Assembly: GCF_027595985.1 (NCBI RefSeq)
Contig: NC_073306.1
Span: forward strand, 81,889,599-81,953,598
DNA length: 64,000 nucleotides
Direction: 5' to 3'
Source of the DNA: Sorex araneus
Lineage: Eukaryota; Chordata; Mammalia; Eulipotyphla; Soricidae
Part shown: in pieces, positions 1 to 11,500 of the stretch
Position numbering within the stretch: position 1 is the stretch's first letter
Layout of the letters: the number at the start of each line of letters is the position of its first letter
The notes under the pieces: generated by a model
The model's database searches: none
The model's input: only the letters and a program-made list of their open reading frames with translations
Told to the model about the DNA's origin: nothing
Translations under genes and position numbers: made by a program

Positions 1-126
1 AGAGTCCCACTCCCCCCCAAGAATTATGATGGCATAATATTATAAAATATTTTCCATGGTACTTCTTAGGTGGTGTACTTTAAATGTAGTGGTATATTGT
101 CATTTGTAAAACAAAGAGATACAGAG

Positions 127-210
127 CCAGGGATGTGGCTCAGCAGTAGAGAACATGCACTGTATATGTACACCCTGAGTTTGATTCCCTACCCTGGAAG
201 TTAAAAAATT
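127..210 (+). mobile_element. Third tRNA-derived SINE type
   Basis: AGGGATGTGGCTCAGCAGTA has an A box, AGTTTGATTCC a B box. The text differs from the SOR-like head and matches 52016-52095. Confidence 0.6.
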
Positions 211-305
211 GAAAAGGTCTACATGGAACATTATCTCCTTTAATTAAAATGCTTTACTTAATCATATTTTATAAAGTAAAAGAAGGGAATTAACACATCC
301 TAAGT

Positions 306-550
306 GACTGGAGCGATAGCAGAGCAGGTAGGGCACTTGCTTTGTATGCGACTGACCCGGGTTTAATTCCTCCGTCCCTCTTGGAGAGCCCGGCAAGCTA
401 CTGAGAATATCCCGCCCACACGGCAGAACCTGGCAAGCGACCCGTGGCATATTCGATATGCCAAAAACAGTAACAACAAGGCTCACAATGGAGACGTCAC
501 TGGTGCCCGCTTGAGCAAATCGATAACGGGACAACAGTGCTACAGTGCTA
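306..550 (+). mobile_element. SINE with SOR-like head and different body, no poly-A
   Basis: The head (GGAGCGATAGCAGAGCAGG, B box GGGTTTAATTCC) is followed by CTTGGAGAGCCCGGCAAGCT and a body with the small hairpin GGCATATTCGATATGCC (446-462). It ends ACAGTGCTACAGTGCTA with no A tail. Confidence 0.85.
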
Positions 551-586
551 AATTGTGATGTAGGGGATTCTAAAGTGAAGTACCTT

Positions 587-752
587 GGGGTCAGAGCAAT
601 AGTACTGAGCTTCCTTTGCTTTGCGGACCCAGGTTTCATCCCAGGATCTCAGATGTGCTTCCCCAAGCACAGCCAAGGGTGATTCCTGAGTTTAGAGCCA
701 GGAGTAATCCCTGAGCATTGCCAGGTGTGGCCCATAAACCAAAAACAAAAAA
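587..752 (+). mobile_element. SOR-like SINE, old
   Basis: AGAGCAATAGTACTGAGC through GAGCATTGCCAGGTGTGGCC, with an A-rich tail. Confidence 0.75.
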
Positions 753-869
753 ATTAAGTGGAATGCCTTTGCATATTTTATGATGCAAATATATATATTT
801 GCATATATTCCTTGAAAATTACACTGAAGTGTTTTTCATGTTGTTATTTTATTGTGGTAAAAGAAGCTT

Positions 870-1400
870 TTTTTAATTTTAAAAAAATATTTTAATTGAA
901 TATCCATGAGATAGACCATTACAAAGCTGTTCATAATTGGATTTCAGTCATAAAATGACCTAGCAATCATCCCTCCACCAGTGCACATCTCTCACCATAA
1001 ATGTCCCGTTTCCCTGTCACCATCCCCCAACACCCCACCCCCAGCCTCCCTCTATGAGAGGCACTTTCCTTCTTGCTCTCTCTCTCCTTTTGCTTTTGTG
1101 TATTATGGTTTGCAATACAGGTACTAAGAGGTCATGGTGTTTGTTGAGGGCATTTAGATTTTTATCAGGACAGTAAGGCTGGAGTAGCTTTTCAATTGGG
1201 TGGACACTTAGGGTATGGATGTGACTGCGAGGCTTCCAGACATACAGGGAGATGGGGAGAGGTGGCCCATCCCAACCCTGAGAAAGCCTGGAGATATCAG
1301 TCACAAAACTCGAATACACAAATTTTCAGTAGATTATATCTTGGTCAGGTCTGTTTTGAGACGGTGGAGTCATACTGGGGTTATGGCAGGGAAAGGTAAA
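870..1400 (-). mobile_element. L1-like 3' fragment
   Basis: Plus strand runs from AT-rich tail complement through the CCAGTGCACATCTCTCACC block and CTCTCTCTCTCC to ATTATGGTTTGCAATA, as in the antisense L1 3' UTR. The distal part (GGCTTCCAGACATACAGGG ... CCTGGAGATATCAGTC) matches the 49.6-50.2 kb repeat. Confidence 0.6.
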
Positions 1401-1547
1401 AGAAGCTTTAAATTTGAGATTTTAAAAAGATTCATGTATGTGCACTACTTTTGGCTATTTTTTAAAAAAAATCACATAAAAATTTAAATTTCTTCTATAT
1501 AACTGTCAATGAGATTCTAAAGGCCAGTGCTGATTAAGAATTTTTAG

Positions 1548-1828
1548 GGGTCGACTATAGATTGAACATGATGGCTACTCAGTACCCCTATTGCAAACCT
1601 CAACATCCAAAAGGAGAGAGAACAAAAGGGAATGCCCTGCCACAGAGGTCGGGTGGGCTGGGGGGGGTGGGATTGGGGGGTGGGAGGGATACTGGGATCA
1701 TCGGTGGTGGAGAATGGCACTGGTGGAGGGATGGGTTCTTGAGCATTGTATGACTGAAACACGAAAATATGTAAATCGGTAACTGTACCCTCATGGTGAT
1801 TCACTAATTAAAAAAAAGGAAAAAAAAA
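1548..1828 (+). mobile_element. L1 3' UTR fragment, 5'-truncated
   Basis: Contains ATTGCAAACCTCAACATCC, a G-run block at 1651-1688, GGTGGAGAATGGCAC and the end GTGATTCACTAATTAAAAAA, matching the 3' end of the U6-L1 insertion in the same order. Confidence 0.85.
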
Positions 1829-1836
1829 ATTTAGGG

Positions 1837-1972
1837 TTGGGGCCAGAGTGATAGTAACCGTGGATAAAATGCTTGCCTCTCACATGGCCAACCCAGGTTT
1901 GATCCATGGCACCTCCTGTGGTCTTCTGAACCCCTGAGCAAGCCAGGTGTAGGCCAGAACCATAAAATAGAA
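1837..1972 (+). mobile_element. SOR-like SINE, internally shortened
   Basis: Head is intact, but the middle of the body is missing (CCCCTGAGCAAGCCAGGTGT). It directly follows the L1 tail at 1828. Confidence 0.75.
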
Positions 1973-2444
1973 AGAAAGAAAGTTTAGGTTTATTAGTAGT
2001 CTCTTTTTGTTTGATTTTCTTTCTGATTGGTTTTGGCGAGACTTAGGGAGTATTTATATTTATTAAATTTTAAATTGCCTTATGAGCATTTTTAGTATCT
2101 GTCTTCTAATGAGTATATATGAGTATGTTTTTATTTGCAGAAAATAACAGACTCCTACCTACACTTATGAATCATTGGTCCCTTTACAAATTGGTGTTGG
2201 CATTAATCATTCCTACTACTATGTGCTGACTTGACTTTAAAATAATTGGCAGTTATTTAGCAAAAGTTATAAGGGTCATAAGAAAGAAGCATCAATAAAT
2301 ATAGGAGAGATTTCTTTAAGCATTAGAAATTCCAAGAAATAAAGGTGAGTTAAGTTCACCTCATGTTTTATTGAAAGCACCCTTGACATGTGTTGCTGGA
2401 TCAACAGTACATATCTAGTACGTACAAAAGTGCCAGTTGTTGTT

Positions 2445-2634
2445 GGGGCTGGAGTGATAGCACAGCGGGTAGGGCGTTTGCCTTGCACGCGGCCGACCCG
2501 AGTTCGATTCCCAGCATCCCATATGGTCCCCTGAGCACCGCCAGGGGTAATTCCTGAGTGCAGAGCCAGGAGTGACCCTTGTGCATCGCCAGGTGTGACC
2601 CAAAAAGCAAAAAAAAAAAAAAAAAAAAAAAAAG
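2445..2634 (+). mobile_element. SOR-like SINE, full length and young
   Basis: A and B boxes are intact and the A tail is about 25 nt. The 15-bp duplication AAAGTGCCAGTTGTT lies at 2427-2441 and 2635-2649. Good reference copy. Confidence 0.95.
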
Positions 2635-2649
2635 AAAGTGCCAGTTGTT

Positions 2650-3697
2650 AAATTTTGAGTAGCCTGCTGTCAGTGACAGAAGCAGAAAAATATTATTTGT
2701 GTATTACATAAAGGCATTGTAATACATAAAGGCATACTTAGTAGTGTACTACTCTAGGTTGCTTTTCAGTTAAAAAGATATTTTTTTCTGGAGATTTTTT
2801 AGTGGTTTTATAAATATCTAATAAAAATAGCTTTATACTTAATTAAGCTCAGTTTGGACCACAATTATATCTTCTTCATTAAACACATCTCTGTAGAAAT
2901 TAAATCTTAATTTTCCCCCCAAATGACTTTTTGCATATTACTCGTGCAGATATATGTTGAGATATATACATCCTTATTCAGGTATATTTATGTGCTTGGG
3001 ATAAATTTTGGGTCTTCTTTGATGTCTCATCAAATTAGTACATTTAAAGAATTTTATAAAGCATTTCTGAAGAGCACATTTGATGAAAATTACATGTTTG
3101 GTTCTAGCTAAATGATAAAGTTAGGGATTTTGTGCTACAAACCGATATGAGTAAATTTTTTAAATTTTAAGCTTTTATCACAAATACTTGAAAGGGAAAT
3201 CTCTAATTACTCAGAACATAGGGTAAGCCAAAAGCCAAAGAAATAGGTATGTGAGCTGCTAAACTTGTGTTTGAAAAGTAGAGACAGACATTTTGGACTA
3301 CGGTGGTTTAGTGCAGTGTTTGTCAACCTTTTGTCAACTGTCCCTTCCTACCTCGTTTTCTATTCTCTTCCTCTTCTATTGAGCTCCTACTTTCCAGCTA
3401 TGGCTCCTCATTTATGATTTTTATCTGTATCCCCTTGTTGCTTTGACTGTCTTGGGAAGTCCCTTCACTAAGAAACACTGGGTTAATAGTACAGATTCTC
3501 AGACTTATTTGGCCTCTTACCCTCTTCAGGAAAAAAAAAAATCACATAATGTCTTTGTAAAATCTACTTTAATTGAATAAACAGAAAGCACTTCCTCAAT
3601 CATATTTGAGGATACTACTGCCTCCCTGGATCATTCCAGTGCCCCTGTCCTTGGGATCACCCACTTTGGTAAAAACTGCTCTAAAGAATTGGCTTTT
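2650..3697. other. FNBP1L intron, nothing recognised
   Basis: AT-rich, no exon-like frame and no clear repeat. Confidence 0.6.
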
Positions 3698-3854
3698 AAC
3701 GGGCCAGAGAGGGTGCTTGCCTTGCACAAGGTCCACCCATATGGTCCTTCTAGCACTGCCAGGAATGATCCCAAAGTGTAAAACCCAGGAGTAAGCTCTG
3801 AGTACCACAGGGTGTGTGTGACCCAACAACCCCCCCACCACAAAAAAAAAAAAA
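3698..3854 (+). mobile_element. SOR-like SINE, head deleted in part
   Basis: GCTTGCCTTGCACAAGG runs directly into CCCATATGGTCC, so the B box is lost. C-rich then A-rich tail. Confidence 0.75.
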
Positions 3855-4055
3855 TTGACATTTAGTACTCACGCAGGAACAGAGATTTGGTTTTAGCTTT
3901 GAATTCCATAGAGTTGAAACTGAGAATCTCTGTATAAAGTAGTTTGAAGGACTCAATCTTTAGTGAAAGGTGAACTAAAAGAATTATGTCCACTGATAGA
4001 ATAGTAAGCTTCAGAAAATCTTCTCTCCTGTAGGCCAAAGGAGGGGAGATATTCT

Positions 4056-4242
4056 TTTTTTTTTTTTTTTTTTTTTTGCTTTTTGGGTCACACCTGGCGA
4101 TGCACAGGGATCACTCCTGGCTCATGCACTCAGGAATTACTCCTAGCAGTGCTCAGGGGACCATATGAGATGCTGGGATTCGAACCTGGGTTGGCCGAGT
4201 GTAAGGCAAACACCCTACCCGCTGCGCTATCGCTCCAGCCCC
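4056..4242 (-). mobile_element. SOR-like SINE, full length
   Basis: 18-bp exact duplication AAGGAGGGGAGATATTCT at 4038-4055 and 4243-4260. Confidence 0.95.
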
Positions 4243-4679
4243 AAGGAGGGGAGATATTCTAAATGAAGTTCAAATTTTTTTTGCTCTTCCAGGGATTGAA
4301 GTTAGGACCACACACTTGTGAAACATGTCATTGATAATAGAGCCATCTATGCTGGGCAGGCTTCTTGATCTTGTAGTTATGATTTTTAAAATCTGAATTT
4401 GCACTTCCTTTAGTTTTATAAACCTCCCCAAAAGGTAGATGTAATAACTAAGAGTGCAGATAGTAAGGCCTACTGAGTCCTTATTTTCCAGTCGAGATAT
4501 TGGAAGACTTCTCTGGGGCAAATTAACTTGAAAGGAAAGACTTACAGATACTGATATTAGGAGAACCAAGGAAACTGCCTGACCTTGTAACTGTAGAGGA
4601 AGAGACCATAGTCAACATGTCCTACCTGCAGAGTTTTCAAATGAGGTTTTCAAATAATAGCAGAAAAGCAAAGATCCAC

Positions 4680-4850
4680 AGCCATTCAGAGAAAATTGCT
4701 TTGCATGTGGGTGGCCCGAGTTTGATTCCTGACACTGTATGAATTCACAAGCACTACTCTGGACTTTGTGCTCAGGAACGACCCCTGAGCACATAGTCCA
4801 GAGTAGTCCCTGAGCCATCATCAGGTGTGCCCTCCCCAGAAAAGAAAAGA
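4680..4850 (+). mobile_element. SOR-like SINE with rearranged body
   Basis: B box GAGTTTGATTCC is present. The body contains a 24-bp inverted repeat at 4753-4807 that is not part of the normal SINE. Confidence 0.65.
4753..4807 (+). repeat. 24-bp inverted repeat with 7-nt loop
   Basis: Left arm ACTACTCTGGACTTTGTGCT+CAGG, loop AACGACC, right arm its reverse complement with one mismatch. Confidence 0.95.
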
Positions 4851-5108
4851 TCTAATGTGGATATCAGAGTCCAAAACTAAAGAAAGAAAGCTACTTGGAA
4901 GAGCTGATAGTATCCTTGTGGCAGTCAGTAGAAACAGTACCTACCAAGTTATACTGGTTTCTCACTAAACAAATGAAAAATGATAGCAAGCAAATACTAA
5001 AACCAACCAGGTGTAGTCAAAATAGCATAAAAACACCAACAAGTTCTGAAGTTATGATACATTGTTTTTCCTTATTGGGTGACCTATGTAATATTATAAT
5101 CATGCCTG

Positions 5109-5297
5109 TGGGGCTGGAGCAATAGCACAGCAGGGAGGGTGTTTGTCTTGCATGTAGCTGACCTAGATTCGATCCCTGGCGTCCCATATGGTTCCCCAAG
5201 CAATTCCAGGAGTAATTCCTGAATGCAGAACCAGGAGTAACTTCTGAGCATTGCCAGGTACGACCCTAAAAAAACCAAAAAATTAAAAAAAAAATTT
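5109..5297 (+). mobile_element. SOR-like SINE
   Basis: Complete head and body. Flanks AATCATGCCTGTG and AATCATTCCTGTG are a direct repeat with one difference. Confidence 0.9.
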
Positions 5298-5476
5298 AAA
5301 AATCATTCCTGTGACTGTTTTTCCTTCAAAATATATAATGTCTAATATTTAAGGTACTTGGATTATAGCAGTAGCATTTCTAATTCGTAAAATTAATTTT
5401 AATGTGTAATGGCAGTATTTTAGTTATTTTTAATGAGATAAATCTAATTCCATTTCTTGGTCTGATATTTTAACAG

Positions 5477-5581
5477 AGTAAAAAGAAATTTGAGAGAGAA
5501 TGTAGAGAAGCAGAAAAAGCACAGCAAAGTTATGAAAGATTGGACAATGATACGAATGCGACCAAGGCAGATGTTGAAAAG
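5477..5581 (+). CDS. FNBP1L: FNBP1L exon, F-BAR helix segment
   Basis: Acceptor taacag, donor gtaaga, phase 0 at both ends, 35 codons starting SKKKFEREC and ending KADVEK. This is a charged, helical part of the F-BAR domain. The preceding exon is outside the window: I found no F-BAR coding sequence in 1-5476. Confidence 0.95.
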
Positions 5582-8500
5582 GTAAGAAATATCCAAACCA
5601 ACTTTGATGTTACAATTTTTTTTAATGGAGAGATAAGCTATAGTATTTGTATTCTTATGAGAATTTCTCTCAAGATCTTGACTACATCTTAATGTAAAAT
5701 AGACAAAATGTTTGACTATTTTCAATTATATGTATTAATGTATTAATCTGAGAAAGTAATTTTAGTTACTTTACATTAAAATTAAGTCAGGTGTTAATTT
5801 TAATTATAGTAACTTACTGGCATTCAGAATGCATAGTTGCTATTGGGGATGTAAATCTATCCTATTTTAAATTAGGATAGAAAACCTTAATTATGTTGAT
5901 GGTATAGGTTGGACCAGTAGTTCAGTGGATAGGGTGTTTGCCTTCCACACGGCCGACCTGGGTTTGATCCCAGGCAACCCGTATTGTCCTCCAAGCACAG
6001 AAGTAAATCCTGAGTGCAGATACAGGGGTAGCCCCTTAACTTCAGAGTGTGACCCCAAAAAGCCAGAAAAAAACAAGTTATGTTGGTAGGAATGTAAATT
6101 GTTGTTGCTAAAAGGGGGAACTTAATAAAAAGTAGGTATTGTTTGTTCATTCATTTTGAAAAATTGAACTCTCATCACCAATTCTGGGCCAGTTTATCTG
6201 GTATAGTCCACCTCGTAACTGCTACTTCTTTTGCCATACTGTATGCTCTTTACATTAGAATGTTTAACATAGTGATTGTGCTTAAAAATGATTTACTGTA
6301 TAGATTAACTTCACTGCTAATTGGTATATTTATAAGTAAAGGTCTACTACTAGTATATTTTCTCCTTAAGAATTCCCTACGTGATTAGAAAAAGAAGAGA
6401 GAAATAATATATTTTCTGCCTTCCATTTTCTTTGCTAAGTAAAACCTTAAAATTACATAAATGCCAAAAATAGTTACCTCAATCTTCTATACCTTGTTTA
6501 CCCGATATTTTTAAGTGGTTGATACCTCTAATGGGCTGGAGCGATAGAACAGTGGGTAGGGCCTTGAGCAAGGTGGGTTCGATTCCTCCATCCCTCTCGG
6601 AGAGCCCAGCAAGCTACCGAGAGTATCCCGCCCACACGGCAGAGCCTGGCAAGCTCCCTGTGGTGTATTTGATATGCCAAAAACAGTAACAAGAAGTCTC
6701 ACAATGGAGACATTACTGGTGCCCACTCGAGCTAATCCATGAATAATGGGAGAACAGTGCTATACCTCTAAAAATAGTGACTTTTTGGCATTAGAAATAA
6801 AGTATTCATTATTCACTCTTTTTTCCCTCCAACTTTAAATAGCATTAATTGGATTTTTTGCATTAATTATTTTGTCTAGTTTTAGTTCACCTTTCGGTAA
6901 AGCAAATAACTATGATACGATCTTTTTATTGTTGATATTTTTGTAATGATTTTGACCAATTTGTCTCTAGGCTAAAATGCAGTTGAATCTGCGTACACAT
7001 ATGGCTGACGAAAATAAAAATGAATATGCTGCACAGTTACAAAACTTTAATGGAGAACAACACAAACATTTCTACGTAGTGATTCCTCAGATTTATAAGG
7101 TAAAATACATTTCTGTGAAATCAATATGGTTTTAGAGTTGGGAGACCAAGTATTAAAAACTTAAATTCATGGGGCTAGAATAGTAGTATAGTGGGTAGGG
7201 TGCTTGCCTTACATGAAACCAACCCATGTTCGATCCCCAACACCTTATAGGGTCCCCTGAGCCCTGCCAGGAGTGATCCCTGCATACAGCCAGTTATGAC
7301 ACAAAAACAAGTTATACAATTCAGGCATCAATCAGAATGTCTGTTAAGTCTCTATTCCTTAAACATCTGATCATTATGAAGAAATTTCATTAGTGGGGCT
7401 GGAGGTAAAGTACAGTGGGCAGGGTGCTTGCTCGGCAAGCAGTATTACAGTTTGATCCCTGTTATTCTTTATGGGCCCCAAGCACTGCCAGGATGATTCC
7501 TAAACTCACAGAGCCAACAGTAAACCTTAAGCAGTACAGATTATAGCCCCAAAAACAAAGCAAAAAAGAAAAAATTCCTTTACTTTTATAGTTTAAAAGT
7601 ATATATTTTCTAACTTTGAAATCATAGATTTTAAAGATATATTTTTAGTATGGTTTTGTGCTGAAGCAGTAGCATTTTCTGGATATATTTTGATGTTTAT
7701 TAAGTAATTTGTAATAGAGGGAGTTAATTGAAATTTTGTACTATAATGTGGTCACTATGAAATAGGATGTAGTTATTTTACACTGTACCAGTATCATTAG
7801 CATTGGTCCAGGTGACAGAAATAAATCTTATAAAATATATTTGCAAGTTTATTTTTTTTTATTTATTTTTTTTTTTTTTTGCTTTTTGGGTCAGACCCGG
7901 CGATGCACAAGGGTTACTTCTGGCTCATGGACTCAGGAATTACTCTTGGCAGTGCTTGGGGGACCATATGGGATGCTGGGAATTGAACCTGGGTCGGCCG
8001 AGTGCAAGGCAAACGTCCTACCTGCTGTGCTATTGCTCCAGTCCCATGAGTTTGAATTTTACCTGTCTATTTAGCTGCCAGACCTTAAATATTTAATTCA
8101 GATTTCCTACTTACTTATGGGATACTTAAGTCCCATCCAACATCACAGTTGCCAAACAGCCTCAGGTAAAGACATAGGGATTAAGTGATGTTACTGCCTA
8201 TTCTAGAAAGAAGAGAAATTTGAGGAAAAAAGTATTGAAAATCTCCTATCTGGAGAGCAGATATTATATGGGAAGGGTACCAGTTTAAATATATGTATAT
8301 ATATTTTTTAATTTTAATTTTTTGTTAGGCAAGTTAAAAGTACAAAGGAAGCACAGTAAGAGGTGATGGACTGTAGTAGGTATCAGATTCTGGTCATTTA
8401 ATCCTGAGCATCAGGCTTGCCAATCCTCATTCACTGGTGTTTTTTTCTAGGCTATGAGTTAAGTCTTTATATTCTAGGGGACCTTAACTTTGAGGTCAAC

Positions 8501-11500
8501 AATTTCTTGTGTGTTTTAGGGCTTGATCCTTTTGCTTAGACCTTGCTATTTAAGCAGCTAGCATTTTTTCATTCTGGGGCAGTTCTTTTGTGAAAATGCA
8601 AGTTTCAAAATAAACTTAGAGACTTGGAAAGTAATTAAAGAGGAAAATGTGATATGAAGGCTGTGAGAGTTTGAGGCTTGATATGTAGCTACTCCCTGGG
8701 AGAAATAAAGCTTGGTGTTGGCAAATATGAAATGTCATAAAAGTTCCTTTAAGTTATTTGACTTCATGTGTTTCTGTGTAATTCTTAGTAGCATCTGCCA
8801 GTCAAGTTTTGAATTATGGAAATTACATTCATGTTTTACTTTGACCTTGTAGCTTTCTGATTTTTGCATCTTTGTCCTTAACCCGTTGTTAGTCACTCTG
8901 ACCTGACAGACTGACAATCAACTTTGAAGTCAGTCCAATCAGCTCTTTTCAAAGCAGTGCAATTAATTTAACAGCTTAAAAGGCTTAGATTTGTATGTGT
9001 TTTAGATCAGTTGCTTTATTTTTGTTTGTTTGAGGGGCCTCACCCAGTGTGCTGAGGACTTACTGTACTCAGGGATCACTCTTGGCAAGGTTTGAGGGAC
9101 TATATGGGATGCTAGGGATCAAATCTGGGTTGACTATGTGCAAGGCAAGCAAGCTCCCTACTCACTATACTATCACTCTGACCCTAAGCCAGTTGTAAAT
9201 AGCACAGACATATAAAACTTTTCCTATAAATATAGACAATAACTCTTATTAAAAAATGAAAAGTACAGGAGGTGTGAAGCTTAGAGCTATTGAACTTATA
9301 GGGGGTCCTTAAGAAAAGGCTTGAAAAACCATTGTACACTCAGTTTTGTGAAGTACTAAACACTTTGTAAGATACATTAAATTTTAACAGACCATCAGGT
9401 TTACGTTTGGATTACAAATCTGTCAGTCTTGTATAAAGGAACTGTTAGGGGGATTATATGGAATGCTGGGAATGGAAACTAGGTTCGCCAGATGTAAGGC
9501 AAGCACTCAATCGACCTGCTGTATTTCTCCTTGCCCCTTGAGGGGAGTTACCTCAGCATGAAAAGAAATTCAGTTTTCTTTTTAAAAAAATCTTTCTAAT
9601 TATTAGCAACTACAAGAAATGGATGAAAGAAGGACTATTAAGCTCAGTGAGTGTTACCGAGGATTTGCAGACTCAGAACGCAAAGTTATTCCTATCATTT
9701 CAAAATGTTTAGAAGGAATGATTCTTGCAGCAAAATCAGTTGATGAAAGACGGGTAAGTGGTGAATAATTATATTTGAATAAATGTAATTTGGTTTAGTT
9801 TTGTATTTTAAGTAAGTGAAATTAATTGGGAAGGGGGTGAAGAGTAGTTAATTTTAAATTATGTTCTGTAGAAGTAAGTCTGGTAATACGTTGGACTTTA
9901 TAGACTCAAAAGACTGTTAAAGCACTAAACTTGTAATTATTTGAAAAAATGTAAAGCCTTCCTTCTTTCTTGATTTTTCAGTTTTACTCCAAGAGTGTAA
10001 CTCATGTACTGTGTGTTATAAACTATATCGTACTGTTAGTTTGATGAAGGCTTAGAAAATGATATGGTTAAATAGATCTAGAGTTATAAGAGGTACTTTT
10101 AATGCAAGACATTTGAGCTGGGTTTTGAAACTTGAGCATTGTATGGAATGACGACTCATGAGAAAGAGGAATCAGAGCATTATGAGTGGAAAGAACAGCA
10201 TAGGCCTTCTCATAAGAAAGTGAATCTAATCACACTATATCATGTAAGGTCTGACAGAATCTTGTACCCAGTCATTTGTCAGTAAATGTTGATTAAAATA
10301 ACCAAAATGGATGGTTGGCAAAAACTGACAAGGTGAATGAAGACTAAGAGAACCAGTGTTTGTGGAGAGCTAAATATATACCACATAGTTGTCTTTACAG
10401 CAAGTTGACACTACATCTGAGAGCTGAGAGGATCATTTTTTTTTTTCTTTTTGGGTCACACCCAGCGATGCTCAGGGGTTACTCCTGGCTTTGCACTCAG
10501 GAATTACTCCTGGCGGTGCTTGGGGGACCATATGGGATGCCGGGGATTGAACCCAGGTCGGCTGCATGCAAGGCAAATGCCCTATCCGCTGTGCTATCAC
10601 TCCAGCCCTGAGAGGATCCTTTTTGTATCAAGTAGAATTCTGACTTAAATTTTAACTGGAAAGAGGATTGGAGATTTTTTTTTTAGTTAGGAATTCAAAG
10701 ATAATTTTATATCCCTGTATAACTCAGTCCAATCCAAAGTTATAAATATAGTTAGGCACTCTTCTTCTCCTGTTCTTACCCTTTAGTAAATGATTTTTGG
10801 GTGTAGCATTGGTAGCACAAGATATTCCTTAAGAATGATTTTTAACTAAATGACAGACCAAAAAGAGCTGTTAAAACAGAGAATAAAAGAGGAGAGGTGA
10901 TTATAAGTAAAAAGAAAATATAGATTATCTTCCATAACGTACAGATTAAGCCATTTCTTTCAAAATAAGTAGTCCAAGATGTTAGTAGAAGCTGAAGGAC
11001 ACTGGTAGTAGATACTTCAGTGGTAGTGGTGTGCAGCAGCTTTGTACATCAGTACTATAAATTTAAACATGATTATAATCCTACTATCTGAACTTAAAAA
11101 AATAAGATAAAAGAGGGGATACAGATATAGTAAAGGATTTAAGATGCTAGTCTTGCACGTTTCCAACCTCCTTAAGATGCCTGGTATTGCATGTGGTCCC
11201 CAGTGCACCACCAAGAATAAGCCCAGAGCATAGCTGAGAGAGGTTCAAACATTGATAACAAATAAACAAATAAAAAAATAAGCTATTAATAGAACATTCA
11301 AATATAGGTACATATATATATATCCAAAAATAATGTGTGGATTTTTAAGTTTTAGGCAAGTGATACTGAATTCTTTATTTTCAAAGTTGTGTGCTCACTG
11401 TGAGATCCTTTCTTTTGCTTCAAAACTTCTAAGTATGAATGAAGTCCCTTCTAGTCCTGTCTCGTTATAATAATAAAATCTTATAAAGGTCATCTTTGTA

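Noticed and set aside
2445-2520. tRNA gene from intact A and B boxes
   Set aside because: The same tRNA-like head starts dozens of SINE copies with bodies, A tails and direct repeats.
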